Translations under genes and position numbers: made by a program
The notes under the pieces: model-generated
Told to the model about the DNA's origin: nothing
What the model saw: the letters and a program-made list of their open reading frames with translations, nothing else
Database searches by the model: none
In this document: one piece after another, positions 7,961-15,557 of the stretch
How the letters are laid out: the number at the start of each line of letters is the position of its first letter
Position numbering within the stretch: position 1 is the stretch's first letter
Source of the DNA: Desertibaculum subflavum
GTDB taxonomy: Bacteria; Pseudomonadota; Alphaproteobacteria; Ferrovibrionales; Ferrovibrionaceae
Direction: 5' to 3'
Assembly: GCA_003576705.1 (NCBI GenBank)
Contig: QOZS01000057.1
Coordinates: 1-33,977, forward strand
DNA: 33,977 bases

Positions 7961-8049
7961 CGTCGTGCCCGGGCTTGACCCGGGCACCCACGGCTCGCCG
8001 CAGCGCTGTCGCGACCGCGTGGACGGCCGGGTCAAGCCCGGCCACGACG
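7961..8049. repeat. REP-type palindromic repeat pair
   Basis: Two inverted arms (7961-7993 and 8015-8049) share the core GGGCTTGACCCGGGC / GGGTCAAGCCCGG and end in CGTCGTG / CACGACG. Each arm also folds on itself. This matches the dispersed intergenic palindromes of alphaproteobacteria, which when translated give the false peptide pattern MPGLDPGTHG...VKPGHDD; that pattern is present here. It lies between the convergent ends of the dehydrogenase and the MetE-like gene and may form a cruciform or bidirectional transcript end. Confidence 0.8.
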
Positions 8050-8059
8050 ATCAGAAGCC

Positions 8060-9172
8060 CTATGCGTTCCCCCACACCGCTTCTGCCGTCTCGACGATCA
8101 GCCGGAGCTTCGCCCGCTCCTCCTCTTCCTCCAGGTCGTTGCCGCCGGCGACCGAGGCGAAGCCGCATTGCGGGCTGAGCGCGACGCGCTCGAGCGGCAC
8201 CAGCTTGGAGGCCTCGTCGAGGCGGCGGCGCAGCTCGTCCTTCGTCTCCATGCGCTTCGACTTGGAGGAGACGAGGCCGAGCACGACGCTCTTCTCCTTG
8301 GGCAGAAAGCGCAGCGGCTGGAAGTCGCCGGCGCGGGCGCTGTCGTATTCGAGGAAGAAGCAATCGACCGGCATGCGGTTGAACAGCTTTTCCGCTATCG
8401 GCTCGTAGCCGCCGGCCGCCATCCAGCGGCCGCGGAAATTGCCGCGGCAGAGATGCATGCCGATGGTCATGCCGGCGGGCCGGTCGGCCAGGATGCGGCG
8501 CATCACGTCGACATAGGTATCGACCAGCGCTTCCGGATCGGCGCCGCGCGCCTGCACCTGGGCCCGCACATCGGGATCGCACAGCATGGCGAGCGGTACC
8601 TCGTCGAACTGCAGATATTCGCAGCCGAGCGAGGCGAGCTCGGCAAGCTCCGCGCGATAGACCGCGACGAGATCGTCCCAATAGGCGGCGATATCGGGAT
8701 AGGCGCCCGGATCGGCCGGATGGTCGAAGCGGAAGAAATGGAAGGCGCTCGGCGTCGGCATCGTCACCTTGGGCGTGCGGTCGGTCAGGGTCCGCACGGC
8801 GATGAACTCGCGCGTGGTGATGCCGCGATGACGATGGATGCGGCCGCAGGCCACGCAGGTCGGCCAGGCGAATTCGTGGCCTTCGCCGTCCTTGAACTTG
8901 AACGCCGCCGTATCGAGACGGAAGCCCTCCATCGCCTCGAAGAAGAAGCCGAACCAGGAGGAGCGGCCGAACTCGCCGTCGGTGATGGTCCGGAGGCCCA
9001 CCTCTTCCTGCAGGCGGACGGCGTGGCGCACCGCCGCGGCCAGCTCGCGCGCATAGGCGACGGGCGCGACCTCGCCCTTCTGGTGCCCGAGGAAGGCATG
9101 CTTCAATCCGCGCGGCCGCAGCAGGCTGCCCACATGCTCGGCGCGGTGCGGCAGCCCGGCTCCGTTGGCCAT
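8060..9172 (-). CDS. MetE C-terminal-domain-like (cobalamin-independent methionine synthase II family) protein
   Basis: A 370-residue protein equivalent to the catalytic C-terminal half of MetE, without the N-terminal half found in full-length enzymes (about 750 residues). The zinc ligands appear kept: His240 and Cys242 in GMHLCRGNF, Glu275 in FFLEYDSAR, and Cys336 in SPQCGFAS. Other family motifs are HVGSLLRP (13-20), ITDGEFGR (63-70) and YLQFDEVPLA. An extra CxxC (Cys106-Cys109) occurs in PTCVACGRIH. Stand-alone proteins of this type may use methyl donors other than methyl-tetrahydrofolate, and the true substrate is unknown. The start at 9172 has a strong upstream GGGGAGGAGGGG; an upstream in-frame ATG at 9211 (MIAPNEIGEE) is less likely. 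Confidence 0.85.
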   Translation of the reverse strand: MANGAGLPHRAEHVGSLLRPRGLKHAFLGHQKGEVAPVAYARELAAAVRHAVRLQEEVGLRTITDGEFGRSSWFGFFFEAMEGFRLDTAAFKFKDGEGHEFAWPTCVACGRIHRHRGITTREFIAVRTLTDRTPKVTMPTPSAFHFFRFDHPADPGAYPDIAAYWDDLVAVYRAELAELASLGCEYLQFDEVPLAMLCDPDVRAQVQARGADPEALVDTYVDVMRRILADRPAGMTIGMHLCRGNFRGRWMAAGGYEPIAEKLFNRMPVDCFFLEYDSARAGDFQPLRFLPKEKSVVLGLVSSKSKRMETKDELRRRLDEASKLVPLERVALSPQCGFASVAGGNDLEEEEERAKLRLIVETAEAVWGNA

Positions 9173-9253
9173 GATCCCCTCCTCCCCGATCTCGTTGGGA
9201 GCGATCATCGCCGAAGCGCGGGGACAGTGGAAGCGCAGTGGCAGTGGAATGGC

Positions 9254-9298
9254 GGACCGCTTCTCCGGGGCCCGGAAAGCCCCCGGAGAAGCCGGTCC
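9254..9298. repeat. Long intergenic inverted repeat (hairpin)
   Basis: Arms 9254-9270 (GGACCGCTTCTCCGGGG) and 9280-9298 are complementary apart from a single bulged base, with a 9-nt spacer. There is no T tract on either side, so it is not a classical intrinsic terminator. It lies between the thioesterase and the MetE-like gene, directly beside a second palindrome. Confidence 0.75.
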
Positions 9299-9301
9299 CA
9301 A

Positions 9302-9336
9302 CCCCTCCCCCGCCCGCAACGGCCAATGGGGAGGGG
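9302..9336. repeat. Second intergenic inverted repeat, C/G-rich arms
   Basis: CCCCTCCCC (9302-9310) pairs with GGGGAGGGG (9328-9336) around a 17-nt spacer. It sits 6 nt beyond the stop of the thioesterase gene and could end or stabilise that transcript. This arm type (runs of C around CTC) is common among dispersed palindromes of GC-rich alphaproteobacteria. Confidence 0.65.
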
Positions 9337-9342
9337 AATGCC

Positions 9343-9783
9343 TCAGGCGGCGCGCGCCGCCGGCGGCGCCGAATTGCGCAGGGTCACCAGCGCGGTGGCG
9401 CAGAGCGTCTCTACTCCGTCCGCCACCGCGAACACGTCGCTGCGCGCGACGCTGATCGTCTTGCCGGTCTGCAGCGCCTGGCCGCGGGCGATCAGCCGCT
9501 CGCCCACCGCCGGCGCCAGCAGCTTCACCGTCATATCGGCGGTGGTGACGCGCCAATCCGGCGGCAAGAGGCTCGCGACCGCGGCGCCGCCGGCGAAATC
9601 GGCGATGGTGGCGACCGCGCCGGCCTGCACCGCGACGCCGTCGAAGGTGATCGCTTCGGTGACCGGCTGAACCAGCTCGCTCATACCTCCGCCGCGGCGG
9701 GTGAAGTGGAAGCCGAGCGTGCGGGCGATCGGCATCTGCGGATTGCCCGACGCCATGTCGCCGCTTCTCGCCTGCTCGCTCAT
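9343..9783 (-). CDS. PaaI-type hotdog-fold thioesterase
   Basis: A 146-residue single hotdog domain. The core helix region reads VAVQAGAVATIADFAGG; Asp62 is the likely catalytic acid, while the usual HGG of PaaI enzymes is QAG here (53-55). The following strand, VTTADMTVKLLAPAVGE, is typical of acyl-CoA thioesterases of this group. It probably hydrolyses acyl- or aryl-acyl-CoA in the cytoplasm, but the substrate is not apparent. The start at 9783 is the longest plausible; an internal Met at residue 34 (MSELVQP) is a weaker alternative. The LysR gene upstream ends 80 nt before it on the same strand. Confidence 0.8.
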   Translation of the reverse strand: MSEQARSGDMASGNPQMPIARTLGFHFTRRGGGMSELVQPVTEAITFDGVAVQAGAVATIADFAGGAAVASLLPPDWRVTTADMTVKLLAPAVGERLIARGQALQTGKTISVARSDVFAVADGVETLCATALVTLRNSAPPAARAA

Positions 9784-9863
9784 CGCCGGCCTCCGAATCT
9801 GTGCGCCGAGGCTAGTGGCGGCGCGTGGGGCCGGACAAACGCGAATACGGCGGTTTCGGTTGC

Positions 9864-10763
9864 CTAGGGCGCAACCGAGGAGCGCGCCATTTCCTGCTGC
9901 AGCCAGTGGCGGAAGGCGCGGATCTGCGGCCGTTCGATATCGCGCCGGCGGTAGACAAGGTGAAAGCTCTTGGCGATCGGATGCACCAGCCGCAAGGGCC
10001 GCACAAGTCGCCGCGCCGCGAGATCGAGCCCGACCAGGACGTCGGTGGCGATGGCGATGCCGAGGCCATTGATCGCCGCCTGGTAGAGCAGCTGGGTGTT
10101 GTCGTAGCGCCGCTGGCCGGCGGGGACGAGATCGGGCACGCCGGCCGCCGCGAGCCAATCGGGCCACAGCTCAGGGACGTGGCGGGCATGCAGCCATGTA
10201 TGGCCGCCGAGATCGGCGGGCTTCCGCACCGGGCGGGCCTTGAGCAGCGCGGGTGAGGCGACCGGAAAGCTGCTGCATGCGGCCAGACGATCGGCCTCGA
10301 AGCCCCGCCAGGGCCCGGTGCCGAAGCGCACGGCGAGCTCGCCCTCGCCCGGCCCTTCTTCGGCATAGGTGGCCGTGTCGATCTCCACCTCGATGCCGGG
10401 ATGGGCGGCGTAGAAGCCGGGCAGCCGCGGCAGCAGCCAGGTCGCGGCGAAGGATTGCATGGTGCGCAGCCTTACGCGGCGGGCGCTCTGGCCACGCCGG
10501 CGCAGTCGCGCCGAGGCCTTGCGCAGCTCGTCGATCGCGGGCGCCGCGCTGGTCAGGTAGCCGCGTCCCGCCGAAGTCAGCTCGATCCGACGGTTGAAGC
10601 GATGGAACAGCGACTGCCCGAGATCGGCTTCGAGCTGCGCGACGCGCCGGCTGATTCCCGAGGTCGTGAGGCCGAGCCTACCGGCCGCCCCCTTGAAGCT
10701 GCCGCATCGCGCCGCCTCGACAAAGGCGACGACGCAGTCGAGCGGCGGAAGTCGGTCGGTCAT
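9864..10763 (-). CDS. LysR family transcriptional regulator
   Basis: A 299-residue LysR-type regulator. The winged helix-turn-helix occupies about residues 6-66 (LDCVVAFVEAARCGSFKGAA, then SGISRRVAQLEADLGQSLFH). The effector-binding domain begins around residue 92 (RVRLRTMQSFAATWLLPRL) and resembles the GcvA-like subgroup. It is divergent from sodB across a 285-nt gap, so it may regulate sodB and/or itself, since LysR regulators commonly act on the divergent neighbour. The thioesterase downstream on the same strand is another possible target. No effector can be predicted. The start is at MTDRLPPLDC; the open frame upstream (to 10877) is not LysR-like. Confidence 0.9.
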   Translation of the reverse strand: MTDRLPPLDCVVAFVEAARCGSFKGAAGRLGLTTSGISRRVAQLEADLGQSLFHRFNRRIELTSAGRGYLTSAAPAIDELRKASARLRRRGQSARRVRLRTMQSFAATWLLPRLPGFYAAHPGIEVEIDTATYAEEGPGEGELAVRFGTGPWRGFEADRLAACSSFPVASPALLKARPVRKPADLGGHTWLHARHVPELWPDWLAAAGVPDLVPAGQRRYDNTQLLYQAAINGLGIAIATDVLVGLDLAARRLVRPLRLVHPIAKSFHLVYRRRDIERPQIRAFRHWLQQEMARSSVAP

Positions 10764-10957
10764 TCGGGCAGGCGGCGGGAATCGTGATTGCGACGGCGAC
10801 GCGGCAAGGTAACAGGGAAGTCGGCACGACCGCGATTCCGATGCGGCCATTCGTCGGATGCCGGCCGATCGGGCCAAGGGAACCGATCGGCAACTGGATC
10901 GTTGATGAAAGCACGGCGCGGCTTGATCGCCTGCGGCGCAAATCAGGCGTCATCGGG

Positions 10958-10988
10958 TTGAAATGCGAGTCGGACCGAATAAGGTCCG
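10958..10988 (+). promoter_or_regulatory. Candidate sodB promoter with overlapping inverted repeat
   Basis: TTGAAA (10958-10963) and TAAGGT (10980-10985) are spaced by 16 nt and could form a sigma-70-type promoter about 60 nt before the sodB start. The perfect inverted repeat CGGACC-GAATAA-GGTCCG (10971-10988) covers the -10, as an operator would. The -10 match is weak, so the call is tentative. The rest of the 10764-11048 gap shows nothing else I can name. Confidence 0.35.
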
Positions 10989-11048
10989 GTCGGGATCTCC
11001 GGGATCCCCGCGCATCGCGAGTTCGCTTTCCCGTCAAGAGGAAGAAAA

Positions 11049-11684
11049 ATGACGCATCCAACTGTCGCTGCCAGCAGCGAAACCTATCCCTTCAAACTGC
11101 CGCCCCTGCCCTATGCGCCCGAAGCCCTGGCGCCGGTCATTTCGGCCAATACGCTCGGCTTCCACCACGGCAAGCATCATCAGGCCTATGTAACCAACCT
11201 GAACGGCCTGCTGGAGAACAATGCCGAGCTGAAGTCGAAGCCGATGGTCGAGATCATCAAGGCGACGGCCGGGGATGCGGCCAAGGCGGGCATCTTCAAC
11301 AACGCCGCGCAGGTCTGGAACCACACCTTCTTCTGGAACTCTCTCGCCCCCAAGGGCGGCGGCCAGCCGAAGGGCAAGATGGCCGACCTGATCGGCGAGA
11401 GCTTCGGCTCCTACGACGAATTCAAGAAGCAGCTCGCCCAGGCCGGCGCGACGCAGTTCGGCTCCGGCTGGGCATGGCTCTGCCTCGAGGGCAAGAAGCT
11501 CAGCTTGCGCAAGACCGGCAATGCCGAGAACCCGCTGACCGCGGGCGCCAAGCCGCTGCTCACCATCGACGTGTGGGAGCACGCCTATTATCTGGACTAC
11601 CAGAACCGGCGCCCGGACTTCCTCAACGCCGTGATCGACAAGCTCCTGAACTGGGAGTTCGCCGAGTCCAATCTCAGCGTCTGA
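11049..11684 (+). CDS. sodB: Superoxide dismutase, Fe type
   Basis: A 211-residue Fe/Mn-family superoxide dismutase that converts superoxide to oxygen and hydrogen peroxide. The metal ligands are His39 (LGFHHGKHHQAYV), His92 (VWNHTFFWNSL), Asp174 and His178 (TIDVWEHAYYLDY). The N-terminal ASSETYPFKLPPLPYA and the segment FNNAAQVWNHTFFWNSLAPK resemble E. coli SodB, supporting iron rather than manganese, though cambialistic use is possible. There is no signal peptide, so it is cytoplasmic. A strong ribosome site, AAGAGGAAG, lies at 11036-11044. It is divergent from the LysR gene and ends in a shared hairpin. Confidence 0.95.
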   Translation: MTHPTVAASSETYPFKLPPLPYAPEALAPVISANTLGFHHGKHHQAYVTNLNGLLENNAELKSKPMVEIIKATAGDAAKAGIFNNAAQVWNHTFFWNSLAPKGGGQPKGKMADLIGESFGSYDEFKKQLAQAGATQFGSGWAWLCLEGKKLSLRKTGNAENPLTAGAKPLLTIDVWEHAYYLDYQNRRPDFLNAVIDKLLNWEFAESNLSV

Positions 11685-11693
11685 CGCGGCCCT

Positions 11694-11717
11694 GCCGGGG
11701 CCCGACCGGGCCCCGGC
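11694..11717. terminator. Hairpin between convergent sodB and PuuD-like gene
   Basis: GCCGGGGCCC-GACC-GGGCCCCGGC forms a perfect 10-bp stem with a 4-nt loop, 9 nt after the sodB stop and 12 nt from the end of the opposing gene. It lacks a T tract on both strands, so its terminator activity is inferred from position and strength. Confidence 0.5.
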
Positions 11718-11729
11718 AACCGCGCTACG

Positions 11730-12311
11730 TCAGACCGGGAAGTTCTGCTGCGCCACCATGCAGAACAGCATGGGGATCGACAGCATCGTGTTGGTGCGCG
11801 ACGCCAGCAGCGCTGTCCTTGCCGCCTTCGCCTTGGCGGCATCGTCCGCCGGCACCAGGCCCAGCACCTTCTGCTGGTTCGGCCAGATCAGGAACCAGAC
11901 GTTGAAGGCCATGATCAGGCCGAGCCACATGCCGATGCCGATCATGGTGACCCCGGAGCGGAACATCAGCGCTTCCAGGATGTACATGTTCATCGCCGCC
12001 AGGATCAGGCCGGTGATGACGGTGAGCAGCGCCGCGTAGCGAAAGAAGAACAGCACCGCCGGGGCGATGACCTTGGTGATGGCCGGCCGCTGCTCCGCCG
12101 GGATCTTCGGCATGTTCGGCACCTGCACGAAGTTCAGGTAGTAGAGCAAGCCGATCCACAGGACGCCGAAGAAGACATGCAGCCAGCGGAACACGAAGGC
12201 CCAATAGGCATGCGAGGCGATGCTGCCGAGATGGAACACCAGCGCGAGGATGATCGCGAGTCCCAGACCGATCGCCAGCGTCTGGTGCAGATTCTCCAGT
12301 ACTTTACCCAT
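11730..12311 (-). CDS. PuuD-like (urate hydroxylase N-terminal-like) membrane protein
   Basis: A 193-residue inner-membrane protein with about five hydrophobic segments. FRWLHVFFGVLWIGLLYYLN followed by FVQVP resembles the membrane domain of PuuD (the Urate_ox_N family). PuuD proper is longer and carries a cytochrome c domain; no CXXCH is present here, and no other purine-breakdown gene is nearby, so urate oxidation is doubtful. The conserved His in RWLHVFFG could ligand heme or metal, which is speculative. The start at 12311 follows a GGGGG-rich stretch; the longer frame to 12350 is less likely. It is convergent with sodB and divergent from the NDUFAF6-like gene. Confidence 0.7.
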   Translation of the reverse strand: MGKVLENLHQTLAIGLGLAIILALVFHLGSIASHAYWAFVFRWLHVFFGVLWIGLLYYLNFVQVPNMPKIPAEQRPAITKVIAPAVLFFFRYAALLTVITGLILAAMNMYILEALMFRSGVTMIGIGMWLGLIMAFNVWFLIWPNQQKVLGLVPADDAAKAKAARTALLASRTNTMLSIPMLFCMVAQQNFPV

Positions 12312-12400
12312 ATCCCTACGACCCCCTGAGTAACGTTTCCTGCAAATCAAAATATAGCGCCTGCGACAAAAGGTGACACTAGGAAATCGTCGAGGTTTGT

Positions 12401-13255
12401 GTGAGCGAGCAGCACGCGTCGGATGACCAGTATTGCGAGACGGCGGCCCGGCGCGACGATCCTGACCGCTGGCTCGTCTCGCTGTTCGCGCCCGACGCCC
12501 TGCGTCCCCGCCTCGCCGCCCTGCTGGCCTTTAGCGGCGAACTCGCCCGCACGCGCGAACAGGTCAGCCAGCCGATGCTGGGCGAGATCCGACTGCAATG
12601 GTGGCGCGAAGCGCTCGATGGCATCTATGCCGGCACACCGCGAGCGCACCCGATCGTACGGGCTCTGGCGGCGGCCATAGCCGCCGGCCGTCTTCCCCGC
12701 GAGCCGTTCGACCGCCTGATCGACGCCCGTACCGACGACCTCTACGAGACGCCGCCGGCCGATATCGCGGCGCTGGAAGCCTATGCCGGCGCCACCTCGG
12801 CGGGCCTCAACCGGCTTCTGCTCGCCGCGCTTGGTGTCGACGAGGCTCGGCTGGTGGCGGCCGGCGAAGCGATCGGCATGGCCTGGAGCCTCACCGGCCT
12901 GGCACGCGCCGCGGCGGCGCATGCCGCACTGCGCCGGATCCACCTGCCGGCGGATTGGATGGCCGAGGCCGGCACCGACCGGGACCGGGCTTTGCTGGCG
13001 CCGCAGGCGGCCGAGACGCGCGCGGTGCTGCGCCGGCTGGCCGAACGCGCCGCGGCGCATCTGGACGCGGCGCGGACCCTGGTGCCGCGCCTGCCGCGCG
13101 AGGCGCGCGCCGTGCTGCTGCTCGGTCGGCTGGTCCGGCTTTATCTCGCCCGGCTGCACCAGGTGGATTTCGACCTGGCCGATCCCCGCCTGGAAATCGC
13201 GACGCCGCGCAAGCAGATCGCGCTCATGATCGCCGCCTGGCGCGGCCGCCTCTAA
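12401..13255 (+). CDS. Squalene/phytoene synthase family protein, NDUFAF6-like
   Basis: A 284-residue protein of the trans-isoprenyl diphosphate synthase fold. Family landmarks are LLAFSGELARTREQV (42-55), LQWWREALDGIY (65-76) and FDRLIDARTDDLYE (103-116). The Asp-rich DxxxD motifs that bind Mg-diphosphate in true squalene or phytoene synthases are missing at both expected places (about 44-52 and 157-172, GMAWSLTGLARA). This resembles the NDUFAF6 group, which in mitochondria aids assembly of respiratory complex I. It is therefore probably not a prenyl-condensing enzyme. It begins with GTG at 12401 with GAGG just upstream. Its TAA overlaps the TAG of the convergent pseudouridine synthase gene. 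Confidence 0.8.
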   Translation: MSEQHASDDQYCETAARRDDPDRWLVSLFAPDALRPRLAALLAFSGELARTREQVSQPMLGEIRLQWWREALDGIYAGTPRAHPIVRALAAAIAAGRLPREPFDRLIDARTDDLYETPPADIAALEAYAGATSAGLNRLLLAALGVDEARLVAAGEAIGMAWSLTGLARAAAAHAALRRIHLPADWMAEAGTDRDRALLAPQAAETRAVLRRLAERAAAHLDAARTLVPRLPREARAVLLLGRLVRLYLARLHQVDFDLADPRLEIATPRKQIALMIAAWRGRL

Positions 13256-14244
13256 TCCTCAGCGAAGGGCGCGAAGGGGTCCTTGTGATCGGCCTCGCGG
13301 AATTCCAGCAGGCGGAAGGTTTCCTTCATGTGGCGCGGCAGCGGCGCCGTCACCCGCACCATGCCGCCGCCGGGCTTTGGCAGGGCGATGGCACGCGCAT
13401 GCAGATGCAGCTTGCGGCTGACCGATCCGGTGAGGAAGGCTTCGGCACCGCCATACTTGCCGTCGCCGACGATCGGCGTGCCGAGCGCCGCGCAATGCGC
13501 GCGCAGCTGGTGCGTCCGCCCGGTCACCGGCTGCAGCGCCACCCAGGCCGAGCGGCGCCCCGCCGTTTCCAGCACGACATAGTCGGTGATGGCGCGCTTG
13601 CCTTCGTCGGGATCCGGCTGCATGCGCTCGCCGCCGCGGCCGGGCTCCTTCGACAGCGCGAGATCGATGCGGCCGTCGCGCGGGCTCGGCACGCCGACCG
13701 TCAGCGCCCAGTAGACCTTCAGGGTCGCCTTCTGCCGAAACGCCTCGGCCAGGGCCTGCGCCGCCTTGGCGTTGCGCGCCAGCACCAGGACGCCGGACGT
13801 GTCCTTGTCCAGGCGATGCACCAGCTTCGGCCGTTCCTTGGCGTCGAAGCGGAGCGCGTCCAGCATCATATCGATATGCACGTCGATGCCGGTGCCGCCC
13901 TGGGTCGCCAGCCCCGGCGGCTTGTCGATCACCAGCATCGCGTCGTCGCGGTAGAGGACGGATTTCTGCAGCGCGAACAGGGTCTCCTCCGGCACTTTCG
14001 GCGCCCGCTTCGCCGCCGGCGCCTCAGCCGCCGGTGCAAGGCCGAGCGGCGGCACGCGGATGGTCTGGCCGGAGGCGAGGCGGTCGCTCGCCTTGGCGCG
14101 GGCCCCGTCGACCCTGACCTGGCCGGTGCGGAGCAGCTTCTCCAGCCGGCCGTGCCCGAGATCGGGAAAGTGGCGCTTGAACCAGCGGTCGAGGCGGATT
14201 TCGCCTTCGTCGCCGGCGACCTGGCGCAGTTCGACACCGCTCAC
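13252..14244 (-). CDS. RluC/RluD family 23S rRNA pseudouridine synthase
   Basis: A 330-residue pseudouridine synthase that isomerises uridines in large-subunit rRNA. An S4 RNA-binding domain (about 17-65, LDRWFKRHFPDLGHGRLEKL) precedes an Ala/Pro-rich linker and the catalytic domain, with HRLDKDTSGVLVLAR; Asp146 is the nucleophile. PVTGRTHQLRAHCAALG and PIVGDGKYGG are further RluA-family motifs. By domain layout and genomic position it is most likely RluC (positions 955, 2504 and 2580 in E. coli), but RluD cannot be excluded. The GTG start at 14244 overlaps the rarA TGA by 4 nt (GTGA), so it is the last gene of the protease-rarA operon. Confidence 0.9.
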   Translation of the reverse strand: MSGVELRQVAGDEGEIRLDRWFKRHFPDLGHGRLEKLLRTGQVRVDGARAKASDRLASGQTIRVPPLGLAPAAEAPAAKRAPKVPEETLFALQKSVLYRDDAMLVIDKPPGLATQGGTGIDVHIDMMLDALRFDAKERPKLVHRLDKDTSGVLVLARNAKAAQALAEAFRQKATLKVYWALTVGVPSPRDGRIDLALSKEPGRGGERMQPDPDEGKRAITDYVVLETAGRRSAWVALQPVTGRTHQLRAHCAALGTPIVGDGKYGGAEAFLTGSVSRKLHLHARAIALPKPGGGMVRVTAPLPRHMKETFRLLEFREADHKDPFAPFAED

Positions 14245-15557
14245 TGGCCCGGCTCCCGCTGGCGGCGCAGCTTGTTCCAATAGGCGATGCGCTGGCCGAT
14301 CTCGCGCTCGAAGCCGCGTTCGGCCGGCGTATAGAGCTGCACCCGCTCCATGTCGTCGGGGAAACAGTTCTGGCCGGAGAAGCCTTCCTCCGTGTCGTGG
14401 TCGTACTGATAGCCCTTGCCGTAGCCGAGATCCTTCATCAGCCGGGTCGGCGCGTTGAGGATGTGCTTGGGCGGCATCAGCGAGCCGGTCTCCCCCGCCG
14501 CGCGGCGCGAGGCGCCGAAGGCCTTGTAGACCGCGTTCGATTTCGGCGCGGTGGCGAGATAGATCACCGATTGCGCCAGCGCCAGCTCGCCTTCCGGCGA
14601 GCCGAGGAAGTCGTAGACGTCCTTCGCTGCCAGCGCCTGCACCACCGCCTGCGGATCGGCCACGCCGATATCCTCGACCGCAAAGCGCACCAGCCGGCGG
14701 GCGATATAGAGCGGGTTCTCGCCGCCCGCCAGCATGCGGGCCAGCCAGTAAAGCGCGGCATCGACATCGGAGCTGCGCAGCGACTTGTGCAGCGCGCTGA
14801 TCAGGTTGTAATGGCCTTCCTGTGCCTTGTCGTAGAGCGGCATGCGCTTCTGCACGATGCCGGTGAGCTGCTCCGGATCGAAGGGCGGCGAGCCCGTCGG
14901 CGCCGCAAACAGCTCCTCCGCCAGATTCAGCAGGAAGCGGCCGTCGCCATCGGCCATGCGGCGCAGCGCGGCGCGCGCCTCCGGCGTCAGCGGCAGGGGC
15001 CGGCCCTCGACCTCCTCGGCGCGGCTCAACAGGGTCTCGAGCGCTTCGTCGTCGAGCCGCTCCAGCACCAGGACCTGCGCCCGCGACAGCAACGCCGCGT
15101 TCAGCTCGAAGGACGGGTTCTCGGTGGTGGCGCCGACCAGGATGACGGTGCCGTTCTCGACATAGGGCAGGAAGCCGTCCTGCTGGGCGCGGTTGAAGCG
15201 GTGGATCTCGTCGACGAAGAGCAAGGTGCCCTTGCCGACGCGTCGGCGCTCGTTCGCGCGCTCGAACGCCTTCTTCAGGTCGGCAACGCCGGAGAACACC
15301 GCCGAGAGCTGCTCGAAGGCAAGGCCCGTGCCTTGCGCCAAAAGGCGCGCGATGGTCGTCTTGCCGCTGCCCGGCGGTCCCCAAAGGACAATCGACGACA
15401 GCCGCTTCGCCGCCAGCATGCGCCCGAGCGGCCGGTCCGGCGCCAGCAGATGGTCCTGGCCGATCACCTCCTCGATCCGCTTCGGTCGCAGCCGGTCGGC
15501 CAGCGGCCGCGGTGCGCCGTCGTCGAGGCCGGCAGCCTCGAACAGGTTGCCGCTCAT
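14241..15557 (-). CDS. rarA: Replication-associated recombination protein A (RarA/MgsA)
   Basis: A 438-residue AAA+ ATPase related to clamp-loader subunits and eukaryotic WRNIP1/Mgs1, acting at stalled replication forks. Walker A is GPPGSGKT (60-67), Walker B is LLFVDEIHRFN (112-122), and sensor 1 is GATTENPSFELN. The C-terminal region carries the RarA-specific HYNLISALHKSLRSSD and the helical tetramerisation domain with PPKHILNAPTRLMKDLGYG. It overlaps the upstream protease gene (ATGA) and the downstream pseudouridine synthase gene (GTGA) by 4 nt each, implying a single translationally coupled transcript. Confidence 0.95.
   Translation of the reverse strand: MSGNLFEAAGLDDGAPRPLADRLRPKRIEEVIGQDHLLAPDRPLGRMLAAKRLSSIVLWGPPGSGKTTIARLLAQGTGLAFEQLSAVFSGVADLKKAFERANERRRVGKGTLLFVDEIHRFNRAQQDGFLPYVENGTVILVGATTENPSFELNAALLSRAQVLVLERLDDEALETLLSRAEEVEGRPLPLTPEARAALRRMADGDGRFLLNLAEELFAAPTGSPPFDPEQLTGIVQKRMPLYDKAQEGHYNLISALHKSLRSSDVDAALYWLARMLAGGENPLYIARRLVRFAVEDIGVADPQAVVQALAAKDVYDFLGSPEGELALAQSVIYLATAPKSNAVYKAFGASRRAAGETGSLMPPKHILNAPTRLMKDLGYGKGYQYDHDTEEGFSGQNCFPDDMERVQLYTPAERGFEREIGQRIAYWNKLRRQREPGQ

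Noticed and set aside
7965..8408. Small protein starting MPGLDPGTHG on the plus strand
   Set aside because: This is the typical false translation of an alphaproteobacterial REP palindrome, running antisense into the MetE-like gene.
12598..14283. 561-codon plus-strand frame overlapping the NDUFAF6-like and pseudouridine synthase genes
   Set aside because: It is in a different frame from the real plus-strand gene and antisense to the pseudouridine synthase, with shadow-type composition.
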